NCBI GenBank assembly: GCA_963680875.1
Contig: OY804589.1
Coordinates: forward strand, 1,860,001 to 1,924,000
DNA from: Bathymodiolus brooksi
Taxonomy: Eukaryota > Mollusca > Bivalvia > Mytilida > Modiolidae
Reading direction: 5' to 3'
Length of the DNA stretch: 64,000 nucleotides
Positions 1 through 12,120 of the stretch are shown piece by piece. A program made the position numbers and the translations under genes. The notes beneath the pieces were generated by a model. That model was not told the origin of the DNA, did no database searches, and saw only the letters and a program-made list of their open reading frames with translations. Position 1 is the first letter of the stretch, and every line of letters begins with the position of its first letter.

Positions 1-150
1 TACAGAGACAATGTAAACATAAAGGTTAAGTGACAACCAAGAATGGACAATACAGAGAAAATGTAAACATAAACGTTAAGTGACAACCAAGAATGGACAA
101 TACAGAGACAATGTAATCATAAACGTTAAGTGACAACCAAGAATGGACAA

Positions 151-200
151 TACAGAGACAATGTAAACATAAACGTTAAGTGACAACCAAGAATGGACAA
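151..200 (+). repeat. Exemplar consensus monomer (50 bp)
   Basis: This copy matches the consensus at every position and defines the numbering p1-p50 used in all other entries. Landmarks are ACAAT at p8-12, TGTAAACA at p12-19, the AACGTT palindrome at p22-27 with the only CpG, GACAAC at p32-37, and CCAAGAATGG at p37-46. A second GGACAAT runs across the monomer boundary (p45-50 into p1). Base counts are 25 A, 8 T, 8 C and 9 G. The most frequent variants elsewhere are p28 A to C, p31 T to G, p17 A to G or T, p34 C to T, p38 C to A, p33 A to G and p24 C to G. Confidence 0.95.
162..177. other. Conserved core of the monomer: TGTAAACA plus AACGTT palindrome
   Basis: In the exemplar, TGTAAACA (p12-19) lies just upstream of the self-complementary AACGTT (p22-27). 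The bases at p11-20 also form an imperfect dyad, ATGT-AA-ACAT, whose centre is 9 bp from the centre of AACGTT. Known: TGTTTACA, the reverse complement of the first motif, matches the forkhead-family core, and ACAAT matches the SOX-family core. Inference: each monomer could be a protein-binding unit. These motifs are short and the match may be accidental in an A-rich repeat, so no function is claimed. AACGTT is largely kept across the window, while p17 (inside TGTAAACA) and p28 (just outside AACGTT) vary often. Confidence 0.35.
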
Positions 201-1000
201 TACAGAGACAATGTAAACATAAACGTTAAGTAACAGCCAAGAATGGACAATACAGAGACAATGTAAACATAAACGTTTATTGACAACCAAGAATGGACAA
301 TACAGAGACAATGTAAGCATAAACGTTAAGTGACAACCAAGAATGGACAATACAGAGACAATGTAAACATAAACGTTCAGTGACAACCAAGAATGGACAA
401 TACAGAGACAATGTAAACATAAACGTTAAGGGACAACCAAGAATGGACAATACAGAGACAATGTAAACATAACCGTTCAGTGACAACCAAGAATGGACAA
501 TACAGAGACAATGTAAACATAAACGTTAAGGGACAACCAAGAATGGACAATACAGAGACAATGTAAACATAAACGTTAAGGGACAACCAAGAATGGACAA
601 TACAGAGACAATGTAAACATAAACGTTAAGTGACAACCAAGAATGGACAATACAGAGACAATGTAAACATAAACGTTAAGTGACAACCAAGAATGGACAA
701 TACAGAGACAATGTAAACATAAATGTTTAGTGACAACCAAGAATGGACAATACAGAGACAATGTAAACATAAACGTTCAGTGACAACCAAGAATGGACAA
801 TACAGAGACAATGTAAACATAAACGTTAAGGGACAACCAATAATGGACAATACAGAGACAATGTAAACATAAACGTTCAGTGACAACCAAGAATGGACAA
901 TACAGAGACAATGTAAACATAAACGTTCAGTGACAACCAAGAATGGACAATACAGAGACAATGTAAACATAAACGTTAAGGGACAACCAAGAATGGACAA

Positions 1001-1049
1001 TACAGAGACAATGTAAACATAAACGTTTAGTGACAACAAAAATGGACAA
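1001..1049. repeat. 49-bp monomer (single-base deletion)
   Basis: One base is missing around 1037-1041 (ACAACAAAAATGG instead of ACAACCAAGAATGG), shifting the array register by -1. The next monomer carries GAAAGCAT at p13-20. The same deletion and the same neighbour recur at 5050-5098, which marks the two as copies of one event. Confidence 0.95.
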
Positions 1050-4049
1050 TACAGAGACAATGAAAGCATAAACGTTAAGTGACAACCAAGAATGGACAAT
1101 ACAGAGACAATGTAAACATAAACGTTAAGTGATAACCAAGAATGGACAATACAGAGACAATGTAAACATAAACGTTCAGTGACAACCAAGAATGGACAAT
1201 ACAGAGAAAATGTAAACATAAACGTTAAGTGACAACCAAGAATGGACAATACAGAGACAATGTAAACATAAACGTTAAGTGACAACCAAGAATGGACAAT
1301 ACAGAGACAATGTAAACATAAACGTTCAGTGACAACCAAGAATGGACAATACAGAGACAATGTAAGCATAAACGTTAAGTGACAACCAAGAATGGACAAT
1401 ACAGAGACAATGTAAACATAAACGTTAAGTGACAACCAAGAATGGACAATACAGAGACAATGTAAACATAAACGTTAAGTGACAACCAAGAATGGACAAT
1501 ACAGAGACAATGTAAACATAAACGTTAAGGGACAACCAAGAATGGACAATACAGAGACAATGTAAACATAAACGTTAAGTGACAACCAAGAATGGACAAT
1601 ACAGAGACAATGTAAACATAAACGTTAAGGGACAACCAAGAATGGACAATACAGAGACAATGTAAACATAAACGTTAAGTGACAACCAAGAATGGACAAT
1701 ACAGAGACAATGTAAACATAAACGTTAAGTGACAACCAAGAATGGACAATACAGAGACAATGTAAACATAAATGTTAAGTGACAACCAAGAATGGACAAT
1801 ACAGAGACAATGTAAACATAAACGTTAAGGGACAACCAAGAATGGACAATACAGAGACAATGTAAACATAAACGTTAAGGGACAACCAAGAATGGACAAT
1901 ACAGAGACAATGTAAACATAAACGTTAAGTGACAACCAAGAATGTACAATACAGAGACAATGTAAACATAAACGTTAAGGGACAACCAAGAATGGACAAT
2001 ACAGAGACAATGTAAACATAGACGTTCAGTGACAACCAAGAATGGACAATACAGAGACAATGTAAACATAAACGTTCAGTGACAACCAAGAATGGACAAT
2101 ACAGAGACAATGTAAACATAAACGTTAAGGGACAACCAAGAATGGACAATACAGAGACAATGTAAACATAAACGTTAAGTGACAACCATGAATGGACAAT
2201 ACAGAGACAATGTAAGCATAAACGTTAAGGGACAACCAAGAATGGACAATGCAGAGACAATGTAAACATAAACGTTAAGTGATAACCAAGAATGGACAAT
2301 ACAGAGACAATGTAAACATAAACGTTCAGTGACAACCAAGAATGGACAATACAGAGACAATGTAATCATAAACGTTAAGTGACAACCAAGAATGGACAAT
2401 ACAGAGACAATGTAAACATAAACGTTAAGTGACAACCAAGAATGGACAATACAGAGACAATGTAAACATAAACGTTCAGTGACAACCAAGAATGGCCAAT
2501 ACAGAGACAATGTAAACATAAACGTTAAGTGACAACCAAGAATGGCCAATACAGAGACAATGTAAACATAAACGTTAAGTGACAACCAAGAATGGACAAT
2601 ACAGAGACAATGTAAGCATAAACGTTAGGTGACAACCAAGAATGGACAATACAGAGACAATGTAAACATAAACGTTCAGTGACAACCAAGAATGGACAAT
2701 ACAGAGACAATGTAAACATAAACGTTAAGTGACAACCCAGAATGGACAATACAGAGACAATGTAAACATAAACGTTAAGTGGCAACCAAGAATGGACAAT
2801 ACAGAGACAATGTAAACATAAACGTTCAGTGACAACCAAGAATGGACAATACAGAGACAATGTAAACATAAACGTTAAGTGAAAACCAAGAATGGACAAT
2901 ACAGAGACAATGTAAACATAAACGTTAAGTGACAATCAAGAATGGACAATACAGAGACAATTTAAGCATAAACGTTAAGTGACAACCAAGAATGGACAAT
3001 ACAGAGACAATGTAAGCATAAACGTTCAGTGACAACCAAGAATGGACAATACAGAGACAATGTAATCATAAACGTTAAGTGACAACCAAGAATGGACAAA
3101 ACAGAGACAATGTAAACATAGACGTTAAGTGACAACCAAGAATGGACAATACAGAGACAATGTAAACATAAACGTTAAGTGACAACCAAGAATGGACAAT
3201 ACAGAGACAATGTAAACATAAACGTTAAGTGACAACCAAGAATGGACAATACAGAGACAATGTAAACATAAACGTTTAGTGACAACCAAGAATGGACAAT
3301 ATAGAGACAATGTAAGCATAAACGTTAAGTGACAACCAAGAATGGACAATACAGAGACAATGTAAACATAAACGTTCAGTGACAACCAAGAATGGACAAT
3401 ACAGAGACAATGTAAACATAAACGTTAAGGGACAACCAAGAATGGACAATACAGAGACAATGTAAACATAAACGTTCAGTGACAACCAAGAATGGACAAT
3501 ACAGAGACAATGTAAACATAAACGTTCAGTGACAACCAAGAATGGACAATACAGAGACAATGTAAACATAAACGTTAAGGGACAACCAAGAATGGACAAT
3601 ACAGAGACAATGTAAACATAAACGTTTAGTGACAACCAAGAATGGACAATACAGAGACAATGAAAGCATAAACGTTAAGTGACAACCAAGAATGGACAAT
3701 ACAGAGACAATGTAAACATAAACGTTAAGTGATAACCAAGAATGGACAATACAGAGACAATGTAAACATAAACGTTAAGTGACAACCAAGAATGGACAAT
3801 ACAGAGACAATGTAAACATAAACGTTCAGTGACAACCAAGAATGGACAATACAGAGACAATGTAAACATAAACGTTAAGTGACAACAAAGAATGGACAAT
3901 ACAGAGACAATGTAAACATAAACGTTAAGTGATAACCAAGAATGGACAATACAGAGACAATGTAAACATAAACGTTAAGGGACAACCAAGAATGGACAAT
4001 ACAGAGACAATGTAAACATAAACGTTAAGTGACAACCAAGAATGGACAA

Positions 4050-7000
4050 TACAGAGACAATGTAAACATAAAGGTTAAGTGACAACCAAGAATGGACAAT
4101 ACAGAGACAATGTAAACATAAACGTTAAGTGACAACCAAGAATGGACAATACAGAGACAATGTAATCATAAACGTTAAGTGACAACCAAGAATGGACAAT
4201 ACAGAGACAATGTAAACATAAACGTTAAGTGACAACCAAGAATGGACAATACAGAGACAATGTAAACATAAACGTTAAGTAACAGCCAAGAATGGACAAT
4301 ACAGAGACAATGTAAACATAAACGTTTATTGACAACCAAGAATGGACAATACAGAGACAATGTAAGCATAAACGTTAAGTGACAACCAAGAATGGACAAT
4401 ACAGAGACAATGTAAACATAAACGTTCAGTGACAACCAAGAATGGACAATACAGAGACAATGTAAACATAAACGTTAAGGGACAACCAAGAATGGACAAT
4501 ACAGAGACAATGTAAACATAACCGTTCAGTGACAACCAAGAATGGACAATACAGAGACAATGTAAACATAAACGTTAAGGGACAACCAAGAATGGACAAT
4601 ACAGAGACAATGTAAACATAAACGTTAAGGGACAACCAAGAATGGACAATACAGAGACAATGTAAACATAAACGTTAAGTGACAACCAAGAATGGACAAT
4701 ACAGAGACAATGTAAACATAAACGTTAAGTGACAACCAAGAATGGACAATACAGAGACAATGTAAACATAAATGTTTAGTGACAACCAAGAATGGACAAT
4801 ACAGAGACAATGTAAACATAAACGTTCAGTGACAACCAAGAATGGACAATACAGAGACAATGTAAACATAAACGTTAAGGGACAACCAATAATGGACAAT
4901 ACAGAGACAATGTAAACATAAACGTTCAGTGACAACCAAGAATGGACAATACAGAGACAATGTAAACATAAACGTTCAGTGACAACCAAGAATGGACAAT
5001 ACAGAGACAATGTAAACATAAACGTTAAGGGACAACCAAGAATGGACAATACAGAGACAATGTAAACATAAACGTTTAGTGACAACAAAAATGGACAATA
5101 CAGAGACAATGAAAGCATAAACGTTAAGTGACAACCAAGAATGGACAATACAGAGACAATGTAAACATAAACGTTAAGTGATAACCAAGAATGGACAATA
5201 CAGAGACAATGTAAACATAAACGTTCAGTGACAACCAAGAATGGACAATACAGAGAAAATGTAAACATAAACGTTAAGTGACAACCAAGAATGGACAATA
5301 CAGAGACAATGTAAACATAAACGTTAAGTGACAACCAAGAATGGACAATACAGAGACAATGTAAACATAAACGTTCAGTGACAACCAAGAATGGACAATA
5401 CAGAGACAATGTAAGCATAAACGTTAAGTGACAACCAAGAATGGACAATACAGAGACAATGTAAACATAAACGTTAAGTGACAACCAAGAATGGACAATA
5501 CAGAGACAATGTAAACATAAACGTTAAGTGACAACCAAGAATGGACAATACAGAGACAATGTAAACATAAACGTTAAGGGACAACCAAGAATGGACAATA
5601 CAGAGACAATGTAAACATAAACGTTAAGTGACAACCAAGAATGGACAATACAGAGACAATGTAAACATAAACGTTAAGGGACAACCAAGAATGGACAATA
5701 CAGAGACAATGTAAACATAAACGTTAAGTGACAACCAAGAATGGACAATACAGAGACAATGTAAACATAAACGTTAAGTGACAACCAAGAATGGACAATA
5801 CAGAGACAATGTAAACATAAATGTTAAGTGACAACCAAGAATGGACAATACAGAGACAATGTAAACATAAACGTTAAGGGACAACCAAGAATGGACAATA
5901 CAGAGACAATGTAAACATAAACGTTAAGGGACAACCAAGAATGGACAATACAGAGACAATGTAAACATAAACGTTAAGTGACAACCAAGAATGTACAATA
6001 CAGAGACAATGTAAACATAAACGTTAAGGGACAACCAAGAATGGACAATACAGAGACAATGTAAACATAGACGTTCAGTGACAACCAAGAATGGACAATA
6101 CAGAGACAATGTAAACATAAACGTTCAGTGACAACCAAGAATGGACAATACAGAGACAATGTAAACATAAACGTTAAGGGACAACCAAGAATGGACAATA
6201 CAGAGACAATGTAAACATAAACGTTAAGTGACAACCATGAATGGACAATACAGAGACAATGTAAGCATAAACGTTAAGGGACAACCAAGAATGGACAATG
6301 CAGAGACAATGTAAACATAAACGTTAAGTGATAACCAAGAATGGACAATACAGAGACAATGTAAACATAAACGTTCAGTGACAACCAAGAATGGACAATA
6401 CAGAGACAATGTAATCATAAACGTTAAGTGACAACCAAGAATGGACAATACAGAGACAATGTAAACATAAACGTTAAGTGACAACCAAGAATGGACAATA
6501 CAGAGACAATGTAAACATAAACGTTCAGTGACAACCAAGAATGGCCAATACAGAGACAATGTAAACATAAACGTTAAGTGACAACCAAGAATGGCCAATA
6601 CAGAGACAATGTAAACATAAACGTTAAGTGACAACCAAGAATGGACAATACAGAGACAATGTAAGCATAAACGTTAGGTGACAACCAAGAATGGACAATA
6701 CAGAGACAATGTAAACATAAACGTTCAGTGACAACCAAGAATGGACAATACAGAGACAATGTAAACATAAACGTTAAGTGACAACCCAGAATGGACAATA
6801 CAGAGACAATGTAAACATAAACGTTAAGTGGCAACCAAGAATGGACAATACAGAGACAATGTAAACATAAACGTTCAGTGACAACCAAGAATGGACAATA
6901 CAGAGACAATGTAAACATAAACGTTAAGTGAAAACCAAGAATGGACAATACAGAGACAATGTAAACATAAACGTTAAGTGACAATCAAGAATGGACAATA

Positions 7001-7825
7001 CAGAGACAATTTAAGCATAAACGTTAAGTGACAACCAAGAATGGACAATACAGAGACAATGTAAGCATAAACGTTCAGTGACAACCAAGAATGGACAATA
7101 CAGAGACAATGTAATCATAAACGTTAAGTGACAACCAAGAATGGACAAAACAGAGACAATGTAAACATAGACGTTAAGTGACAACCAAGAATGGACAATA
7201 CAGAGACAATGTAAACATAAACGTTAAGTGACAACCAAGAATGGACAATACAGAGACAATGTAAACATAAACGTTAAGTGACAACCAAGAATGGACAATA
7301 CAGAGACAATGTAAACATAAACGTTTAGTGACAACCAAGAATGGACAATATAGAGACAATGTAAGCATAAACGTTAAGTGACAACCAAGAATGGACAATA
7401 CAGAGACAATGTAAACATAAACGTTCAGTGACAACCAAGAATGGACAATACAGAGACAATGTAAACATAAACGTTAAGGGACAACCAAGAATGGACAATA
7501 CAGAGACAATGTAAACATAAACGTTCAGTGACAACCAAGAATGGACAATACAGAGACAATGTAAACATAAACGTTCAGTGACAACCAAGAATGGACAATA
7601 CAGAGACAATGTAAACATAAACGTTAAGGGACAACCAAGAATGGACAATACAGAGACAATGTAAACATAAACGTTTAGTGACAACCAAGAATGGACAATA
7701 CAGAGACAATGAAAGCATAAACGTTAAGTGACAACCAAGAATGGACAATACAGAGACAATGTAAACATAAACGTTAAGTGATAACCAAGAATGGACAATA
7801 CAGAGACAATGTAAACATAAACGTT
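4050..7825. repeat. HOR superunit A2, near-identical copy of A1
   Basis: It follows A1 directly and repeats 1-3776 at an offset of 4049 bp, including the single-base deletion and more than twenty other private variants. Only base 59 versus 4108 was seen to differ. Such identity over about 3.8 kb, in an array where neighbouring monomers differ at one to three sites, indicates a recent block duplication. A separate 52-monomer (2600-bp) relation also exists inside each A unit: the GAAAGCAT monomer at 1061 recurs at 3661, and the one at 5111 recurs at 7711, the later ones without the deletion. Confidence 0.92.
5050..5098. repeat. 49-bp monomer, second copy of the A-type deletion
   Basis: It has the same missing base and flanking variants (CGTTTAG before, GAAAGCAT after) as 1001-1049, exactly 4049 bp downstream. 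The register shifts by a further -1 from 5099 onward. Confidence 0.95.
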
Positions 7826-9875
7826 CAGTGACAACCAAGAATGGACAATACAGAGAAAATGTAAACATAAACGTTAAGTGACAACCAAGAATGGACAATA
7901 CAGAGACAATGTAAACATAAACGTTAAGTGACAACCAAGAATGGACAATACAGAGACAATGTAAACATAAACGTTCAGTGACAACCAAGAATGGACAATA
8001 CAGAGACAATGTAAGCATAAACGTTAAGTGACAACCAAGAATGGACAATACAGAGACAATGTAAACATAAACGTTAAGTGACAACCAAGAATGGACAATA
8101 CAGAGACAATGTAAACATAAACGTTAAGTGACAACCAAGAATGGACAATACAGAGACAATGTAAACATAAACGTTAAGGGACAACCAAGAATGGACAATA
8201 CAGAGACAATGTAAACATAGACGTTAAGTGACAACCAAGAATGGACAATACAGAGACAATGTAAACATAAACGTTAAGGGACAACCAAGAATGGACAATA
8301 CAGAGACAATGTAAACATAAACGTTAAGTGACAACCAAGAATGGACAATACAGAGACAATGTAAACATAAACGTTAAGTGACAACCAAGAATGGACAATA
8401 CAGAGACAATGTAAACATAAATGTTAAGTGACAACCAAGAATGGACAATACAGAGACAATGTAAACATAAACGTTAAGGGACAACCAAGAATGGACAATA
8501 CAGAGACAATGTAAACATAAACGTTAAGGGACAACCAAGAATGGACAATACAGAGACAATGTAAACATAAACGTTAAGTGACAACCAAGAATGTACAATA
8601 CAGAGACAATGTAAACATAAACGTTAAGGGACAACCAAGAATGGACAATACAGAGACAATGTAAACATAGACGTTCAGTGACAACCAAGAATGGACAATA
8701 CAGAGACAATGTAAACATAAACGTTCAGTGACAACCAAGAATGGACAATACAGAGACAATGTAAACATAAACGTTAAGGGACAACCAAGAATGGACAATA
8801 CAGAGACAATGTAAACATAAACGTTAAGTGACAACCATGAATGGACAATACAGAGACAATGTAAGCATAAACGTTAAGTGATAACCAAGAATGGACAATA
8901 CAGAGACAATGTAAACATAAACGTTCAGTGACAACCAAGAATGGACAATACAGAGACAATGTAATCATAAACGTTAAGTGACAACCAAGAATGGACAATA
9001 CAGAGACAATGTAAACATAAACGTTAAGTGACAACCAAGAATGGACAATACAGAGACAATGTAAACATAAACGTTCAGTGACAACCAAGAATGGCCAATA
9101 CAGAGACAATGTAAACATAAACGTTAAGTGACAACCAAGAATGGCCAATACAGAGACAATGTAAACATAAACGTTAAGTGACAACCAAGAATGGACAATA
9201 CAGAGACAATGTAAGCATAAACGTTAGGTGACAACCAAGAATGGACAATACAGAGACAATGTAAACATAAACGTTCAGTGACAACCAAGAATGGACAATA
9301 CAGAGACAATGTAAACATAAACGTTAAGTGACAACCCAGAATGGACAATACAGAGACAATGTAAACATAAACGTTAAGTGGCAACCAAGAATGGACAATA
9401 CAGAGACAATGTAAACATAAACGTTCAGTGACAACCAAGAATGGACAATACAGAGACAATGTAAACATAAACGTTAAGTGACAACCAAGAATGGACAATA
9501 CAGAGACAATGTAAACATAAACGTTAAGTGACAATCAAGAATGGACAATACAGAGACAATTTAAGCATAAACGTTAAGTGACAACCAAGAATGGACAATA
9601 CAGAGACAATGTAAGCATAAACGTTCAGTGACAACCAAGAATGGACAATACAGAGACAATGTAATCATAAACGTTAAGTGACAACCAAGAATGGACAAAA
9701 CAGAGACAATGTAAACATAGACGTTAAGTGACAACCAAGAATGGACAATACAGAGACAATGTAAACATAAACGTTAAGTGACAACCAAGAATGGACAATA
9801 CAGAGACAATGTAAACATAAACGTTAAGTGACAACCAAGAATGGACAATACAGAGACAATGTAAACATAAACGTT
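7700..9875. repeat. HOR partial copy A3
   Basis: It matches A2 from about 5100 to 7325 at an offset of 2600 bp, then 2550 bp after about 8880, because one whole 50-bp monomer (the p31-G copy with GCAGAG at 6301) is missing here. Other differences seen are 8220 (G for A) and 9482 (C where A2 has A at 6932). The GAAAGCAT monomer here is preceded by a full 50-bp monomer, unlike 5050-5098. Similarity ends at 9876, where A2 has CGTTTAG and A3 moves into CGTTAAGTGGCAGCC. Confidence 0.85.
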
Positions 9876-12120
9876 AAGTGGCAGCCAAGAATGGACAATA
9901 CAGAGACAATGTAAACATAAACGTTAAGTGACAACCAAGAATGGACAATACAGAGACAATGTAAACATAAACGTTAAGTGACAACCAAGAATGGACAATA
10001 CAGAGACAATGTAAACATAAACGTTAATTGACAACCAAGAATGGACAATACAGAGACAATGTAAACATAAACGTTAAGGGACAACCAAGAATGGACAATA
10101 CAGAGACAATGTAAACATAAACGTTCAGTGACAACCAAGAATGGACAATACAGAGACAATGTAAACATAAACGTTAAGTGACAACCAAGAATGGACAATA
10201 CAGAGACAATGTAAACATAAACGTTAAGGGACAACCAAGAATGGACAATACAGAGACAATGTAAACATAAACGTTAAGGGACAACCAAGAATGGACAATA
10301 CAGAGACAATGTAAACATAAACGTTCAGTGACAACCAAGAATGGACAATACAGAGACAATGTAAACATAAACGTTAAGTGACAACCAAGAATGGACAATA
10401 CAGAGACAATGTAAACATAAACGTTCAGTGACAACCAAGAATGGACAATACAGAGACAATGTAAACATAAACGTTAAGTGACAACAAAGAATGGACAATA
10501 CAGAGACAATGTAAACATAAACGTTAAGTGATAACCCAGAATGGACAATACAGAGACAATGTGAACATAAACGTTAAGGGACAACCAAGAATGGACAATA
10601 CAGAGACAATGTAAACATAAACGTTCAGTGACAACCAAGAATGGACAATACAGAGACAATGTAAACATAAACGTTAAGTGACAACCAAGAATGGACAATA
10701 CAGAGACAATGTAAACATAAACGTTAAGTGACAACCAAGAATGGACAATACAGAGACAATGTAATCATAAACGTTAAGTGACAACCATGAATGGACAATA
10801 CAGAGACAATGTAAACATAAACGTTAAGTGACAACCCAGAATGGACAATACAGAGACAATGTAAACATAAACGTTAAGTGACAACCAAGAATGGACAATA
10901 CAGAGACAATGTAAACATAGACGTTAAGGGACAACCAAGAATGGACAATACAGAGACAATGTAAGCATAAACGTTAAGTGACAACCAAGAATGGACAATA
11001 CAGAGACAATGTAAACATAAACGTTAAGGGACAACCAAGAATGGACAATACAGAGACAATGTAAACATAAACGTTAAGTGACAACCAAGAATGGACAATA
11101 CAGAGACAATGTAAACATAAACGTTCAGTGACAACCAAGAATGGACAATACAGAGACAATGTAAACATAAACGTTAAGTGACAACAAAGAATGGACAATA
11201 CAGAGACAATGTAAACATAAACGTTAAGTGATAACCAAGAATGGACAATACAGAGACAATGTAAACATAAACGTTAAGTGACAACCAAGAATGGACAATA
11301 CAGAGACAATGTAAACATAAACGTTCAGTGACAACCAAGAATGGACAATACAGAGACAATGTAAACATAAACGTTAAGTGACAACAAAGAATGGACAATA
11401 CAGAGACAATGTAAACATAAACGTTAAGTGATAACCAAGAATGGACAATACAGAGACAATGTAAACATAAACGTTAAGGGACAACCAAGAATGGACAATA
11501 CAGAGACAATGTAAACATAAACGTTAAGTGACAACCAAGAATGGACAATACAGAGACAATGTGAACATAAAGGTTAAGTGACAACCAAGAATGGACAATA
11601 CAGAGACAATGTAAACATAAACGTTAAGTGACAACCAAGAATGGACAATACAGAGACAATGTAATCATAAACGTTAAGTGACAACCAAGAATGGACAATA
11701 CAGAGACAATGTAAACATAAACGTTAAGTGACAACCAAGAATGGACAATACAGAGACAATGTAAACATAAACGTTAAGTAACAGCCAAGAATGGACAATA
11801 CAGAGACAATGTAAACATAAACGTTAAGGGACAACCAAGAATGGACAATACAGAGACAATGTAAGCATAAACGTTAAGTGACAACCAAGAATGGACAATA
11901 CAGAGACAATGTAAACATAAACGTTAAGGGACAACCAAGAATGGACAATACAGAGACAATGTAAACATAAACGTTAAGTGACAACCAAGAATGGACAATA
12001 CAGAGACAATGTAAACATAAACGTTAAGTGACAACCAAGAATGGACAATACAGAGACAATGTAAACATAAACGTTTAGTGACAACCAAGAATGGACAATA
12101 CAGAGACAATGTAAACATAA
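9876..12120. repeat. Linker block C, related to 18-20 kb
   Basis: This stretch is all 50-bp monomers and has no gene. From about 10440 to 12340 it lines up with 18190-20090 at an offset of 7750 bp (155 monomers). Shared markers are the p38-A and p34-T pair at 10481/10531, p17-T at 10761, p17-G at 10961, repeated p38-A/p34-T monomers, and the p24-G monomer at 11571. Several monomers differ between the copies (for example 10561, 10621, 10781, 10831 and 11771), so this duplication looks older than A1/A2 or F1/F2. Part of it (9974-10234) also resembles 14624-14884 at an offset of 4650 bp. Confidence 0.75.

Larger units (their letters stand above)
1..4049. repeat. HOR superunit A1 (4049 bp, 81 monomers)
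   Basis: Its left edge is the window edge, so the true start may lie outside. Bases 1-3776 are repeated at 4050-7825 with an offset of 4049 bp, and I found one mismatch, at base 59 (A here, C in A2). Diagnostic variants shared with A2 include the p24 C-to-G monomer at its start, AACAGCC at 231, CGTTTAT near 274, CCGTTCAG at 473, ATGTTTAG at 724, a 49-bp monomer at 1001-1049, GCAGAG near 2250 and TTTAAGC at 2961. The match breaks at 3777, where A1 keeps p28 A and A2 has p28 C. The last 270 bp of A1 are therefore not shared with A2. Confidence 0.9.

Noticed and set aside
626..1435. Minus-strand open frame of 269 codons, and its copy at 4675-5484
   Set aside because: It is translated satellite: a 50-residue cycle produced by three 50-bp monomers. 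It opens on a TTG codon, has no independent ribosome or promoter signal, and its codon variation follows the DNA variants without frame constraint. Similar frames occur throughout in all three phases.
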